From positions 188,001 through 252,000 of the forward strand of contig CAJNDS010002786.1 of NCBI GenBank assembly GCA_905221605.1: 64,000 nt of DNA, given 5' to 3'. The notes beneath the pieces were generated by a model. The model made no database searches. It saw only the letters and a program-made list of their open reading frames with translations, and was not told the DNA's origin. The DNA comes from Symbiodinium natans. Its lineage: Eukaryota; Sar; Dinophyceae; Suessiales; Symbiodiniaceae. Shown here piece by piece: positions 1 to 11,866 of the stretch. Position 1 is the stretch's first letter. Each line of letters starts with the position of its first letter. The translations under genes were made by a program, and so were the position numbers.

Positions 1-931
1 CGCGGAGGGCGCGGCGCACGGAGGGCGTTAGGTGACTACCCCATCGTCTTGTCCGCGTGTGACTTTCGTGCCCATCGACCGAATGCTCCCCGTCCGCGCT
101 CCCCCCCATCCTTGTTCCCGAACCCGTGCGTCAACCTGACATCCACGCATGGTCCGCCGCGCCCCTCTCCCAGCAAAATGTTCCGACTCCCCTCCCTTGA
201 CCGTGTCGTCTCCGTGGCCTCCCGTCTTTTTTCATTCCGTCATCCCACCGTCCTCCGTTGACCGTCTCCTCTTCGTGGCCTCTTTCGCCAGAAAGCGATC
301 CGATAGAACGCCTTCCGCGTTGAAGCGCCAAACGAGAACCCAATCCCAGAGAGGTCCCAGGTTTGCGAAAAGAGCACGCACAGAATAGTTAAGTGTCCAA
401 GGCACCCCCCCTCTGCCCCCTCTGCCCTCTCCCCTACATGGTCGCTACGGCGGTCGGCTCTAGTGCTGCAACAGGCTGTGGCGTTGGGGTGCGGTCTGTG
501 CACTCGTTTCGCCGCTCTCAAGTTTGTTTCTAGAGCTGATGGCTAGCGGCTACCACAAGAGATGCACAAGCATTGAATCTTCCTCTGCCTCACAAAGATC
601 AAACTCAGAGCTGTGCCCAGGTCAGTGTCGAAGTCATCTTGGAGGCCTTGCTTCCCCAAAAGCATCCGCGTGCGCACAAAAGGAGCCGAAGCTGGTGCAT
701 GCGTCCCAGGCTGGCTTCCAGTACAGGGTCATCCCGATTTCTTTGGCACTTCTTCAAGAGACTGCTCCTCGGAAGGCCTTGAAATGGCCAGGGTCTAGGG
801 CTGAGGGCTTATAGGGCTTAGGGCAGTGGTGAGCAGTCCTGCTGCGAAAAAAAGGCTTAGGGGTTCAGGCTTTTTCTGACAGACATCAAATGCGCCAGGG
901 TGGGGGGGGGGGGGGATAGTCGGGGGGAGAG
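1..931. other. No supported gene
   Basis: Pyrimidine-rich, GC-rich sequence with several short overlapping frames on both strands and no splice-like boundaries, domains or repeats that favour one of them. It ends in a run of about 13 G at 902-914. Confidence 0.4.
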
Positions 932-1255
932 TTGTCTTCAGCCTACTTCAGCCTCACGGAGATGCTTCCAAGCATTTCCCCCGTTCACGTTCAGGGCGTC
1001 CTCGCGGTGCACTCCGTGAAGCGGGTTCGGCTCACCCGCATCGAATCCTCTTGGAAGCAGGCGGGGCATTCTCCACAGCGCCTTGAGCTGCTCGGAGCTT
1101 ATATGAGCAAGCGCCAAAACCTTCAGCCATTCAAGGCGGCTTTGACGCACGTCCCATGCGCCGGTCATGCACGCTGGAAGCGGATGCAGAGGTGGCCACT
1201 GGCCTCTGCTATGGAGTCAAGAAGAGTGGCCGTAGCCAGGAGCTTGAAAGTCTGA
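932..1255. other. Ambiguous overlapping ORFs, strand undecided
   Basis: A 107-codon plus-strand frame (932-1255) and a 76-codon minus-strand frame (938-1168) overlap. The minus frame reads somewhat more like protein (an Ala/Leu-rich helix), but neither has a domain or a convincing splice site. It may hold an exon; I cannot say on which strand. Confidence 0.2.
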
Positions 1256-1528
1256 GCTCGCCAGGGCTTGTAGAGTTTAGGGTTTAGGGTTTGGGGTAAC
1301 ATGCCAATTCATTGCCCACCAAGGTTGGTCTCATCCGCGCAATTCGGGTGTCAAGTACAGGAGCCGCCCTCAGTCTCCAACTGGTGCCTCCGAATAGGAT
1401 CCGGATTGCTGGGCATTGCTCTATCGTTCAAGTTCAAGTTGTCATGTGGACAGCTAAACTTGCAAGTCCGACCATGCCACCGCGTGTATTCAGACGATGC
1501 GCTGTCGGTTGTTCCCTTTTTTTTAAAC

Positions 1529-1576
1529 CCTAAACCCTAAACCCTAAACCCTAAACCCTAAACCCTAAACCCTAAA
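1529..1576. repeat. CCCTAAA telomere-like array
   Basis: Six to seven near-perfect head-to-tail CCCTAAA units directly after a T-run. A shorter tract of the same orientation lies at 1937-1960. Confidence 0.95.
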
Positions 1577-1644
1577 AGGCATCAGTTCGAGCCTGGCGGC
1601 TGCAACTTCATGGTGGGGTGCCCGGGCGGACTGCACTCTTGCTA

Positions 1645-1728
1645 TATCCCTCTTGGGAATGATTTTTTATTGTTGTTTATACAAACCCAAAAGGATACCA
1701 AAAAATATTCTTTTCATTAAGGTTCTAA
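1645..1728 (+). repeat. Family A introner-like element
   Basis: Begins TATATCCCTCTTGGGAAT, contains the family core TATACAAACCCAAAAGGATA, and ends AAGGTTCTAAGGGG. It matches in order and spacing the copies at 18962, 19244, 30561 and 40952. No clear target duplication here and the flanks are not convincingly coding. Confidence 0.8.
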
Positions 1729-2691
1729 GGGGCATGCAAGCAACTTGCACACGGTGCCAATGGGTGGAAGAAAGACGTAAGACCAGTCCGATTGACAGCA
1801 AGATGGTTTCAAGACACCGCAAAGACAGACTTGGAGCGCCATGGAGCATGGCAGCAGCTTGCTCCGCTCTTTGCTTTTGCTTATGCTTGGTCGTCGTAAC
1901 AAGTGAAAAGGGCTGCACAAGGATGCCTTTTTTTCCTAAACCCTAAACCCTAAACCCTAAACTGGTATCGTCCTGCGAAGCCGAGCTGGCCACGCCCAGA
2001 CGAAGGTGTAAGAAGGTGTACCCAACGAGTGGAAGACAGCATTCCATGTGTGCCGTTTTCCAGACACGGGGTGTCTCTGTGTGTGCTATTGTGCGCCAAT
2101 CATAATTTCACATTGCAGATATTGTTGTGTGTCAAGATTATGCCCATTGTTATGTGCTCATGGGCGAGCTCACAAGCCGATCTGGGTTAGGGGAGGAGAT
2201 TTAGGTCAAAGGGATTCTGCCCGACTTGAAGCGAATGTGGCCCCAGCTCGAGAGTTCGAGCTTCCGTATTTGTGCCGTACCTTGATGAACCCCAAACCCA
2301 AAACCCAAAACCCATTTTTACCTAGTGCCACGCCAGGTCGAGAATGCGTCGCCTTATCCCATTGCGGTGCAGGCAACGTCTCAAAGAGCACCCCGTGATT
2401 CTGTATATGATTCCTTAGTTCTGGAAGGAGAACTGTTATCATTGTTCTTATATTGTGAAAAGATATGTAAACATATACCTATGTACTGTATATGTGTGAG
2501 TACTATAAGATTACGAATATCAATGCTGATGCTCAAAAATGGATAATGTCTTCTGGTCGTGCGGCAGAGTCGCTCGATCCCCGGCTGAGAGGCAGATGCA
2601 GCGGAGTTGGCAACCTCAGCCTGCCCATACATGGGGTTGAGGGTTTAGGGTTTAGGGTTTAGGGTAGCAGAACACCGTGCTTGCCAAACTG

Positions 2692-2850
2692 CTTGGAGGT
2701 TCATGGGCAGTTAGAAGTGGGGTTATAAGTAAGGGTAACTCTACATACAACTGGCCAACCTTATTTAGAGTACTTATAACCCGACTTAGCACTACTTCTG
2801 AACCTTCGAGTAGCCCTAAACCCTAAACCCTAAACCCTAAACCCTAAACC
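2692..2850. repeat. Family D palindromic element plus CCCTAAA tract
   Basis: Inverted ends GCTTGGAGGTTCATGGGCAG (left) and a diverged GAACCTTCGAGTAG (right) at 2692-2813, followed directly by five CCCTAAA units. Similar D copies occur at 15349, 17510, 26143, 45837, 46324 and 63483. Confidence 0.8.
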
Positions 2851-2959
2851 CCGATGTTGAGGTCGATGGGTTGCAGCTTCTCGCGTGGAGAGAAGGGCGT
2901 CGTCGCCCGTATTCCACCGCCTGGGATCCCAGCATGGCGCGGAATGCGCCGAGTCCCAG

Positions 2960-3353
2960 ACCCACCACGATTTAGGGTTTAGGGTTTGCCATATCTCAAG
3001 AAGGGTATCATCGACAAGGTCCCTCCAGCCCTGCTTCTCAGGGTGAAGGAAAACGGAAGGACACACCAGCGACTACGTGTGAGGGCGGTGCAAGACTTAA
3101 GGCCAACCCAAGAAGCAAGGACAACTTGGCAGCCGGCTGGACAATGGAGAAAGGTTTTGGGTTTTGGGTTTTAGGGTGGGATCTTGGGCCGCACGCTGCA
3201 GAGTGTTCAGGTCCAGTGAGTCTGACGCTGGTCAAGCCAAGGGCAGGCAGCATGCGACCGACAAAACAGATGCGGCAAGAGTCAGGTACTGCCAACGACT
3301 CGTTCTTGCTCTCACCTTCAGCTCGAGCCTCAGGAAATCCCAACTATGGGTAG
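2960..3353. other. Telomere-like units among ambiguous ORFs
   Basis: Short TTTAGGG tracts (2970-2988, 3155-3177) interrupt overlapping frames on both strands of 60-100 codons. None has a recognisable motif and I make no gene call. Confidence 0.3.
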
Positions 3354-3363
3354 TTCAATAGAC

Positions 3364-3470
3364 TGGGATGTTCTAAAAACTTCAAAAACTAACAGTCCTT
3401 CATGGGGATAGATATAGGGGTTCTATGTATAATCCCTCTTAAGGACTGTTAGAAAAGGGGGAACATCCCA
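3364..3470. repeat. Family C palindromic element
   Basis: Inverted ends GGGATGTTC...GGGGGAACATCCC, with inner arms AACAGTCCTT and AAGGACTGTT. The same architecture is at 4792, 19474, 44270 and 59209. MITE-like; no coding capacity. Confidence 0.85.
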
Positions 3471-3595
3471 AGGTAGTTCAAAAGACGGCACACCTGGGAT
3501 TCTATGGGCAATGGTATCTCAGGCCCACAGGCTGGTTTCTCTTCGGCGAGCATTCAGCCACAAATGGCGCCTTGACCTGCACTTCACGTGGGAGG

Positions 3596-3925
3596 CTCTA
3601 AACCCAAACCCCTCGACCCTAAACCCTAAGCCCTAAGCCCTAAACCCTAAACCCTAAACCCCAAGCCCTAAACCCTACACCCTACACCCTAAACCCTAAA
3701 CCCTAAACCGGCCGCCTTGATTGATTGGGAGGGGTGGGTTGCGGCTTTGCCCCCACAAGTGGGTGGCGGGGGGGGGGCCAAGCTCGGCAGCCGAAAGATT
3801 TCCCTGACTCCCTAAACCCTAAACCCTAAATCCTAAACCCGAAACCCTAAACCCGAAACCATAAACCCTAACCCTAAATCCTAAACCCTACTAAACCCCA
3901 AATCCTAAACCCGAAACCCTAAAAC
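3596..3925. repeat. Degenerate CCCTAAA arrays
   Basis: Two degenerate blocks (3596-3708, 3809-3925) with variants such as CCCTACA, CCCGAAA and CCCTAAG, separated by unique sequence. Decay of the unit suggests old insertions. Confidence 0.9.
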
Positions 3926-4009
3926 CAGATAGGTGCCCTTGGACATGGCTCCCGAGAGCGACGCTGGAGATGTGGACAACGCCGCACACCTCAGACTTGA
4001 GACCCCCTG

Positions 4010-4131
4010 GGTTCTTAATAGGGAATGAGGGTTGAGGGTTTAGGGTTTAGGGTTTAGGAATGAGGGTTTAGGGTTTAGGGTTTAGGGGTTCTATAGGACG
4101 CACAAATTGCCTCATTCCCTACTAAGAACCA
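4010..4131. repeat. Family B palindromic element containing telomere units
   Basis: Starts GGTTCTTAATAGGGAATGAG and ends CATTCCCTACTAAGAACC, an inverted repeat. The centre has been invaded by or replaced with TTTAGGG units (4032-4086). A lone right half of the family is at 4610-4633. Confidence 0.85.
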
Positions 4132-4685
4132 GACAGTGGGTGCCTGTGGACCTTTGCATGTGGGATGTTCCCCCTTCTGCTAGGGTTTAGGGTTTAGGGT
4201 CTAGGGTTTAGGGTTTAGGGTTCTATAGGACGCTAATTGAGCGGCGCCCAAAACCTTCCATGAAAGAATTAGATAGAGGGTTCGCCTTTGATTGGCCCGC
4301 GTCAGCTAAAGTCCGAGGCGCGCCAGTGCACGATAGTTTCTGCGAGACAACTCTGGTTCCGAGAGCGCGCGATAGCGCGCGAGAGGGTAGGTGTTGCTTA
4401 TCAAGCATGGCTGGGTTCAGGCTATTTTGAAGGTTTGGGGTCTTGTGTTGGAAGTTTTTAGCTTCTTCCCGCGATGGTCCGCGTCAGTGCAACCCCCAAA
4501 AAACACGTCCGCGTCAGCGCGCGAAGAGGTCTGCATAAGGCCGCGCGAGAGCCCGCGAGAGCACTTCCATAGTCGAATGAAAAGTTCAAAGGGTTTTGGC
4601 CACTGCTCAATTCCCTCATTCCCTACCAAGAACCAGACAGTGGAGAGGGTGCCTCTGGACCTTTGCATGTGGGATGTTCCCCTTG

Positions 4686-4790
4686 CTAGGGTTTAGGGTT
4701 TGGGGCTTGGGGCTTGGGGCTTGGGGCTTGGGGCTTGGGGTTTGGGGTTTGGGGTTTGGGGTTTGGGGTTTGGGGTTTGGGGTTTGGGGT
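4686..4790. repeat. Homogenised GGGGTTT/GGGGCTT array
   Basis: A telomere-like tract in which TTTAGGG has shifted to TTGGGGC and then TTTGGGG, each variant repeated several times in a row. This indicates local expansion of mutated units rather than repeated capture of true telomere ends. Confidence 0.9.
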
Positions 4791-4791
4791 T

Positions 4792-4862
4792 GGGATGTTC
4801 CCCCTTATGCTAACAGTCCTTAGTAGCCTATTACGGACTGTTCGTTTTCGGGGGAACATCCC
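4792..4862. repeat. Family C palindromic element, short copy
   Basis: GGGATGTTCCCCCTTATGCT at the left and CGGGGGAACATCCC at the right, with inner AACAGTCCTTAG and ACGGACTGTT. It directly abuts the GGGGTTT array. Confidence 0.85.
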
Positions 4863-5099
4863 GACCTTGCATGGTCCCACATGATCAGTTCTTTGAGTGA
4901 GGGTCCTTTTGTTGGGGTTGCTGCGCCCTAACATGAATGGGCCGTCATGTCAACCGCGGCCTGAAATAGAAACAGAGTTTTGCATGATCGACCACATGGT
5001 TGCCGAACTGTGTGCCATGACTACTACTTGCTTAAGAATCCCCCCAAAAAGTGGAAAAATAGCAATCCCTATATTGCCCTTATAAGGAAGAATGGTTTT

Positions 5100-5215
5100 A
5101 TTTTTTGGAGGTTCTTAGGCAATTGGCACTTAAGAATCCCCCCAAAAATTGAAAAATAGTAATCTCTACATTGTATAAGGGAGAATTATTTAGTTTTTTT
5201 TGGGGGGGGAGGTTC
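5100..5215. repeat. Local direct duplication
   Basis: The segment at 5025-5110 (AAGAATCCCCCCAAAAA, then a GGAGGTTCTTA end) is repeated in diverged form at 5129-5222. The two copies share TTAAGAATCCCCCCAAAAA and the GGAGGTTCTTA end. Function unknown. Confidence 0.6.
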
Positions 5216-5346
5216 TTAAGCAATTAGTAGATGCAGGTGCATATGCTCCTCCCACTGGCTCGGAACTTGGCGTTCGCAGTCCACTCTGGGATGAACGAAG
5301 CAATGCTGGCGCTGGGCTTCGCAAGCGCGCGGATATGTAGGGAGCC

Positions 5347-5406
5347 AAACCCCAAACCCCAAACCCCAAACCCTAAACCCTAAACCCTAAACCCTAAACC
5401 CTAAAC
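5347..5406. repeat. CCCCAAA/CCCTAAA array
   Basis: Three CCCCAAA units grade into five CCCTAAA units. A TTTAGGG tract of the opposite orientation lies at 5445-5470. Confidence 0.9.
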
Positions 5407-5639
5407 CCCGGGTGGGAAAGCAGAAGCTCCTTGCAAAGGGGTGTAGGGTTGAGGGTTTAGGGTTTAGGGCTGAGGCTTGAGGGGTTCAATTTGCAATCAG
5501 GAAGCTCCTCGTTCACCTGAAGAAGATGACCTCGCCCAGGCTGAGGGGCAGAAGGGCCGGACTCTTGAGGAGTATAAGGAGGGACCTCCGGAAGAGACCC
5601 TTCAGCTTATTCCTTTCTATAATCTCTATATACCTTTCT

Positions 5640-7480
5640 TAGCCCCTATATACCCAAGTAGCCCCTAGAATCTCTCTATACCTTCTTTAGCCCCCATATA
5701 CCTAAGTAGCCCCTGAAGAACCCCCCTAAATAACCCCCAAGGTCCCTTACGAGAGTCCCTCCTTTTGTTCCTTGACGCTTGCAACTGCAGGGCCCTGGGC
5801 ACCTGGCGCAAAGCGATGGTGTCTTTTGTTACTTTGTTATATGAGTAGTTTGCAATATTGGTATATTCTTCGTATCTTCTCGTGTTTTTTATATTCTTAT
5901 AGTTATGAGAATACGATATTGTGACAGAATGATTCGATGATATCATGACAGCATGGTATCATGATTCGATGATACTTTAATTTTAGGATCATGGTTTTAT
6001 GGTGCTGTGCTTTTGTGATTTTTTTCATTTTGTTGGTTTTACTATGGTATGATTTTTATGATACTGGCATTTCGTGATTTATGATGTTTATGAAACGATT
6101 GCACGGTTGCATTTTGTATTATTCCATTGTTTCATGATTTCATTTATCTCTTCTACTATTATTCTGCTTTTCTCTTAGTCTCGTGTTCTCTTTTCTTATT
6201 CACAAATTCTGTCATTCTATTCTTGTATTCTTCTGTTCGTATATGATTATTTATTATTTTTTTACTTTCGTTTTCCAACATTATTGTATTCTTATGCTCT
6301 TTTTTTCTGTTGTTTTTTGTTTTGTATTCGAAAATTCTGATATGCATATATGCTTATCTGCTTATATGCATTCTTGTATTCTCATATGTTCACATGTTCA
6401 TGGTCCCATTTTCTTATATTCTTATATCATGTCATTCTCATATTCCTAAATTCTGATAGCCTTCTAGTCTGAGACTGTTATTGTCTTCTAGTCTTTCTCT
6501 TGTGATCCTATACTATGGACCGCAACAAACCCCGCCAAGAGATGTAGAAATGCTTCTTCCTCCCGAGCACCCCTCCAGCCCCCACACTCACCTAAAACTT
6601 ATTGTAGCACCCAGTCTCCTAAACCCTAAGCCCCAAATCCTAAACCCGAAACCCTATCCCCAAACCCTAAACCCCAAACACAAAACCCCAAACCCTAAAC
6701 CGTAACCGTAGAATGCACATCCCCAAACCCTCCGGCAGGCCATTCGCTTGTCTTTGACATCCGTTGGAGGCACCAACCCCGAGGAGGCCTCTTCAATGCA
6801 AAAACCCAGAGCTGCATTAATAGCACAGACCATAGTCTCATAAGATAACAATATCAGAAGACCAGAATATAGTATAGACATATTTTAGTATAAATTGCGA
6901 CACTATGCTAATCAGTTCTGATAATACAAAGCTAGAAAGCCGCATAGCAGATGTATTCTAGAAAAATATAACGACATAACGTGACAGTATCAGCATGTGC
7001 TGATTTAATAGTATATTAGGATAAGAATACAATATAGAAAACAACAGAAAACATAATCTAGGAATATGATATGAATCTAATCATCATATAGTCATACTAT
7101 CATATAATAATCTATTAATATATTCATACAATATTAAATAACATACCAATATACTCATATAGTCATGCAAGCAGATATTTATATAGTAATACTATAATAC
7201 TATCACAATATATATATATATATATATATACACGTATATCATAATTTAATCACATAAGAAACAGAAAATACGAAAATGTTATCCTATATTTTATAACCAG
7301 CAAAATAGTATAAACACCTAGCAATAGATTAATGGAATAACAGAGTCATAAGTTTTGCAACCGTGTATTTATAAAGCAATACAATCAACTAGCAATATCA
7401 GCATGTATTGATATAAGAACAAGATAGGAATCAATAAGCTTGAGTCAATCAACGATTTCACGTCTAACCTGAGAGGCCAA
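5640..7480. other. AT-rich non-coding block
   Basis: Low-complexity AT-rich sequence with alternating TATTCTTATA-type words and a (TA)n run at 7207-7231. A degenerate CCCTAAA patch lies at 6617-6700. Frames here are composition artefacts. Likely intergenic or a large intron. Confidence 0.7.
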
Positions 7481-7977
7481 AAGATTGTTGGACAAGCGCA
7501 CCAAGGAATGTTCAGAAATGTGTCGGCATGCATGTTCGTCGTGATCCCACATGCAGCTTGCTGTCCCCAACCGTTGAGGACATCTTTGCGCAACATCGTG
7601 GTCAAGGGATAGCTGGGGACCTACTGCAGCACAGCACGATTCGCATCCGGAATCCCAAGGGGGCGATCGTTCCAAAGTTCCTTTTCGGGAAATTATTCCG
7701 GTATTCCTATGGATTTAGAAAGCAAACATAAGCATACCCTTGGCAACAGGTATTTGATCAACTACCAAGTATTCTGGGTAGTTCATTTTTTGCAGGGTTC
7801 TCGGTGAGAATCCTTAGCGTGTCAGAATTGCTCGAAAGTTTTCCTCTTAGCATCTCGTAGCATTAGTTACTCCCCTACTTCCCTGTCATATTCGGGAGGC
7901 TAGAACCCAGGTTGTATGTAAGGGTGCCTGTATTCTCTACATTGCACATGCAGCAGAGCAAAGCCCAGAGTGGCTTT

Positions 7978-8030
7978 TTAGGGTTTAGGGTTTAGGGTTT
8001 AGGGTTTAGGGTTTAGGGTTTAGGGTTTAG
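7978..8030 (+). repeat. TTTAGGG array ending at an exon
   Basis: Seven perfect GTTTAGG units. The last TTTAG may be the 3' splice site of the exon that starts at 8031, since the frame opens directly after it. Confidence 0.9.
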
Positions 8031-8320
8031 GGTTACTGAACTGGCTCGCCGAAGTGCTCCTGCTTGGTACTGCGCCTGTGCTTTTGATGCCATTTTCTGC
8101 TGCTCGTGCTGTGGCGGTTGTGGTTGTTGTCGTCGTGAAGTTCGTCACGGTTTAGGGTTTAGGGTTTAGGGTTTAGGGTTTAGGGTTTAGGGTTTAGGGT
8201 TTAGGGTTTAGGGTTTAGGGTTTAGGGTTTAGGGTTTAGGGTACCTTTTCCGTGAGTTGCGTTCAAAACATCATGGTAGGCCCTGAAAAGACTGCGTCGG
8301 CCACGGCTTCGCACGCCTGA
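8031..8320 (+). CDS. C-terminal part of a membrane-protein-like gene split by a telomeric intron
   Basis: Exon 8031-8149 encodes a strongly hydrophobic segment (LLNWLAEVLLLGTAPVLLMP, then a run of valines, ending KFVT) typical of a transmembrane helix. Removing the telomeric array 8150-8239 joins it in phase 0 to exon 8240-8320, which adds 26 residues and a TGA stop. Read through, the array gives an immediate TAG. The N-terminal part is not identified; the upstream exon would have to end in phase 1. No family is recognised. Another frame of the first exon is Cys-rich, but it does not fit the splice phase. Confidence 0.5.
8150..8239 (+). other. Candidate 90-nt intron made only of telomere repeats
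   Basis: Starts GTTTAGGG at the first base after ACG and ends TTTAG before GGTACC. All 90 nt are GTTTAGG units. It is phase 0 on both sides. See the findings. Confidence 0.55.
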
Positions 8321-8599
8321 TCACCACCAGGCCTAAAAAGCCCAGGAAGTAGTGAATAGAGGATTCCTAAACCCTAAGTAAGCCCTAAACCCTAAACGGC
8401 TGCCTGCATCATGGGCAAGATGCAAGTGGGGGCTTTACGGAAATAGGGGACCCCTAAAATAGACAAAATCTACTCTTCCTGTTATTGGGTTCGAAGTACC
8501 ATGAACCTCCAAGGCACCCCATGAAGCTGCATCCCGCGCGGCCCGAGAGGCCGCGCCCTTACATGTGCTGCTGCGAGTTCCTTCAGAAAATAAGAGTCA

Positions 8600-8720
8600 G
8601 GGTTTAGGGTTTAGGGCTTAGGGTCTAGGGTTCAGGGTTAGGGTTTAGGGTTTAAGGTTTAGGGTTTAGGGTTTAGGGTTTAGGGATTAGGGTTTAGGGT
8701 TTAGGGTTTAGGGTTTAGGG
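8600..8720 (+). repeat. TTTAGGG array with variants
   Basis: About 16 units including CTTAGGG, TCTAGGG, TTCAGGG and ATTAGGG. Downstream 8730-9060 is AT-rich with no supported gene. Confidence 0.9.
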
Positions 8721-9069
8721 CACATAGTTTTTGGACATACTAGTATTAGAATATAGTAATGCAGTGTTTTAATTGTAAAGTATAATGATATCCTAATATA
8801 ATTGTATATCTCTATACAATCTAAGAATATAATTTGTGCTTGCAGTTCAGCTTATGCCTAGAATTGCAGCATCAACCCTTTTCCGATTGCAGCGGGTCCC
8901 GATGGAACACAAGTGGGAGAGCCCTGATCTACATTTTCGACGCTGTATGATGTTTGCACGAATGTTCCATCATTATCAAAGTACATTATAGTACCCTGTT
9001 CTTATAGCACTATATTCTTCCTATTATGTCCTTAGAATACTTGTTCGAGCACTTTATGATTTACAACCT

Positions 9070-9206
9070 CCCACCCTAAAACTTGAACCCCAAACCCCAA
9101 AACTCCCAAACCCTAAGCCCTCAACCGTGAACCCTCAACCCTGAGCCCTGAACCCTGATCCCTAAACCCTAAACCCTAAACCCTAAACCCGAAACCCGAA
9201 ACCCTA
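9070..9206. repeat. Degenerate CCCTAAA array
   Basis: Mixed CCCAAA, CCTCAAC, CCCTGAA, CCCTAAA and CCCGAAA units; old and decayed at the left, purer at the right. Confidence 0.85.
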
Positions 9207-9496
9207 CGCTGCAGGCGCGTCAGGAGCTCGGGCTGCTCTAGAGCCGCTCCGCAGTGAGCGTGTTGTGATAGTAAAAAGAATCAAAATGTTGAGAATCATC
9301 CGAATAATGTTATGTAGGAATAGGAATAGTAAGAGTAATGCTAATAATAGGAATCGCCATAAGAGAAAAACGTAAAGAGATAAATCTATATATATATATA
9401 TATGGATATTAGTATATTACTTCATAGTGATACAGGTTCAAGGGCGCATCACCCAAGGTGCCCCTGTAATCCAAGACACTGAAACAGACGAACGGC

Positions 9497-9682
9497 GTGC
9501 TGTGCGAACGGCACATGGGCGCAGTCCGATGGAGGTTTCACCCTCTAGACACAGGCGAGTGTGCCGCCGATCGGGCCAAGTCAACCCTGTACAGGATTTC
9601 TGTGGCACAACACACCTCGGCTGTGGCAAGCAAGAGCAAAAATGGGGACCTTGGCATCCATTGGAGGATGCTGCGAAGTTGA
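9497..9682 (+). CDS. Candidate exon, unknown protein
   Basis: A frame reading MGAVRWRFHPLDTGECAAD and later SKNGDLGIHWRMLRS before a stop. It has a protein-like mix of Trp, Arg and His and no low complexity. A competing frame (9427-9720) overlaps. No domain recognised, and AT-rich sequence lies on both sides. Confidence 0.3.
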   Translation: MLCERHMGAVRWRFHPLDTGECAADRAKSTLYRISVAQHTSAVASKSKNGDLGIHWRMLRS

Positions 9683-10029
9683 TTCCCGGCAATTATTATT
9701 GTTATTATTATGATGATTAGTATTAGCATTATTGTCATTATTATTATTATGCTTTTCTTATGTATTACTATGCGTTATTGTGTTGGACCTGAACCCACTC
9801 AATTCTCAGTCAGTGCACGGCATGCCGGCTCAAAGGTGTGTGGGGTTGGCCCTGTTGTGGGTTGAAAGGTTGGTGTTCAGGGTTGGTTCCCCTGCTTCCA
9901 AATTATTTAGGGTTTAGGGTTTAGGGTTTAGGGTTAATTCAGGGCTTCTGAGTGCTGCAGACACAGAGAGGTCATTCATCGAATGACGAGGTTTTGGATA
10001 GTTGCCACCTTGGGCCACATGGTATGCTA

Positions 10030-10521
10030 TCATCGTGCTGTCCTAGATCGACTTAAAAACAGAGTGCTTGGGGCGACAGATTGGCGGGGGCACAGTGGCG
10101 GCACGGAGTCTGGCTTGCAACTCTCAAACATCAGTGGGCCCAAGCTTTCTAAGTGAGGTCTGAGCCATGGGCCTCTCGAAAGTGCCACTGCCCATCCTAA
10201 CCCTTCTTGCTCCTGCCTGCTTTTTTTGCGAGCCACGAGGGCCAAAGAGCCGAGCTCTCTCTTGGTCAAACTGCTCTTGACTCTTCTCAAGACAAAGTCG
10301 ATCTGTTTTTTTATTGCATTGCTTCATGTCATGCTCACCTTTGCGATGGGTCCGATAGGTGCTACATAGAAGTCGGAATGCCAAGTAGCTGCAGCAGCAT
10401 TGTGGCAGCATTGGGACGATGGCCGTCTTCTCAGGGCCCTCGACCTTGCTCACTCGGTCCACTTGGTACATCTTCGAGGGCCAAAGCATTCCAGTTGGTG
10501 GCCCCGCACATGTGTAAATGA
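10030..10521. other. Overlapping ORFs, probably one minus-strand exon
   Basis: The minus frame 10489-10124 contains a charged stretch (LCLEKSQEQFDQERARLF) that looks like a helix; a plus frame of 104 codons (10207-10521) overlaps it. No splice sites or motif decide between them. 10530-10940 shows no supported feature. Confidence 0.25.
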
Positions 10522-11160
10522 GCTTACATGACCTGATGCACGGAATGGTGTTGCTGCTCGAGCAGCAAGGTTAAAATGCCCAGTGCCGTTCGCGCCGATG
10601 ACGTATTGACGAGTCTATTTGCGCAAGTTGCCAGTGGAACAGGCACGAGTTAAGCTATTGACTTTCCGTCCGTAAACTTTGATGCCGCCGTGAGAGCTTC
10701 TGCACCACACGGCTTTCAGTGGTTTTTGTGCCCAAGCCATGGCTCAAGAAACGGAGGCGACATCATCCGATAGCCCGAATTCACAAACATCCACCCCATT
10801 TAAAATTGCTGCGATCCGAATCCATGTCATGAGGCAAAAGCCCCTCTCAAGCATAGCATGGTTTGAACTTCCCAAGCATTTGCAGCGAGCGCGTTAGAAT
10901 GAAAAACAGGCTCCTACCATTTTCGGGCAATTTGGAGTTCAGGTTTTAGGGTTTCCGACAGGGTTTCGGGTTTCGGGTTTAGGGGCCCTACACCCTAAAC
11001 CCTAAACTCGACCAATCCCAGCTGTTTCAGCCATTGCGCGCACATCGGCATGTCGCTGCCTTCCGATGCCGCGTCAAAGCAAGAGTTCCAGAGGCAGCGA
11101 GATATGGGTGAGGAGCTCAGTAGGCTCAGGCCTTAGGGTTCAGGGTTTAGGGCAATTGGG

Positions 11161-11263
11161 GGTTCTCGAAAATAGGGGGGGTACCCTTGTTGGGGGGCCC
11201 CTTTAAGGGGATTCCATTCGATTTGGGGTATTGAAGGGGCACCCCTGTTTTGGGAAATGCCCA
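11161..11263. repeat. Family F1 element
   Basis: GGTTCTCGAAAATAGGGGGG at the left and TTTTGGGAAATGCCC at the right, with an inner inverted GGTACCC/GGGGCACCCC pair. The right end is shared with 12660-12764. Confidence 0.7.
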
Positions 11264-11492
11264 TTTAAGCCAAAAGACATGCATGTTCGAACTTCTGTAT
11301 TCTCATATTTTGTATTCCGAAGTACAGGTATTTTGCATGTTGTGAAAAATGCTGTCTGTTGTTGGTGATTACTTTTGTCACTCGCTGGTTATATTGATCT
11401 ACTGCCATGTAACTTGATTGTGTTCGTGATTATTGGTTCATATGATGTATGGTTTTGTCATGTCATCTACTGTACATATGTATATGTATATG

Positions 11493-11590
11493 GGGTTTCC
11501 GGGTTTCCGAAATTAGGGGTACCTTATGGGGGTCCTTATTAAAAGGGAATCCTAGTACCATAGTCTATGATTAGGGGCCTCCTTATCTTC
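11493..11590. repeat. Family F1 element, second copy
   Basis: GGGTTTCCGAAATTAGGGGT, then TACCTTATGGGGGTCCTTAT; near-identical to the left part of the element at 19876. The right end is indistinct. Confidence 0.65.
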
Positions 11591-11866
11591 GTAGCCTCCC
11601 CCATATGTATGGGTATACTATGTGTTCTTGTATATTCGTTTACCCCCCCCGAGGCCGGGAGCACTGGCTGCGAAGCTTCTGTGAGGACGCATGTGGACGT
11701 CATGTCAAATCGGCAGGGAGAAGCTGGATGCAACAGGTTCAGGGTTTAGGGGTTTAGGGTTTAGGGTTTAGGGCTTAGGGGCACTCTAAACTTAACTCTG
11801 AGCCAGCAAAGATTGCAGCAAGCTTGAGTCGGCATTAGCAGAGCTGAGTTGAGCTGTGTGGTGCAG

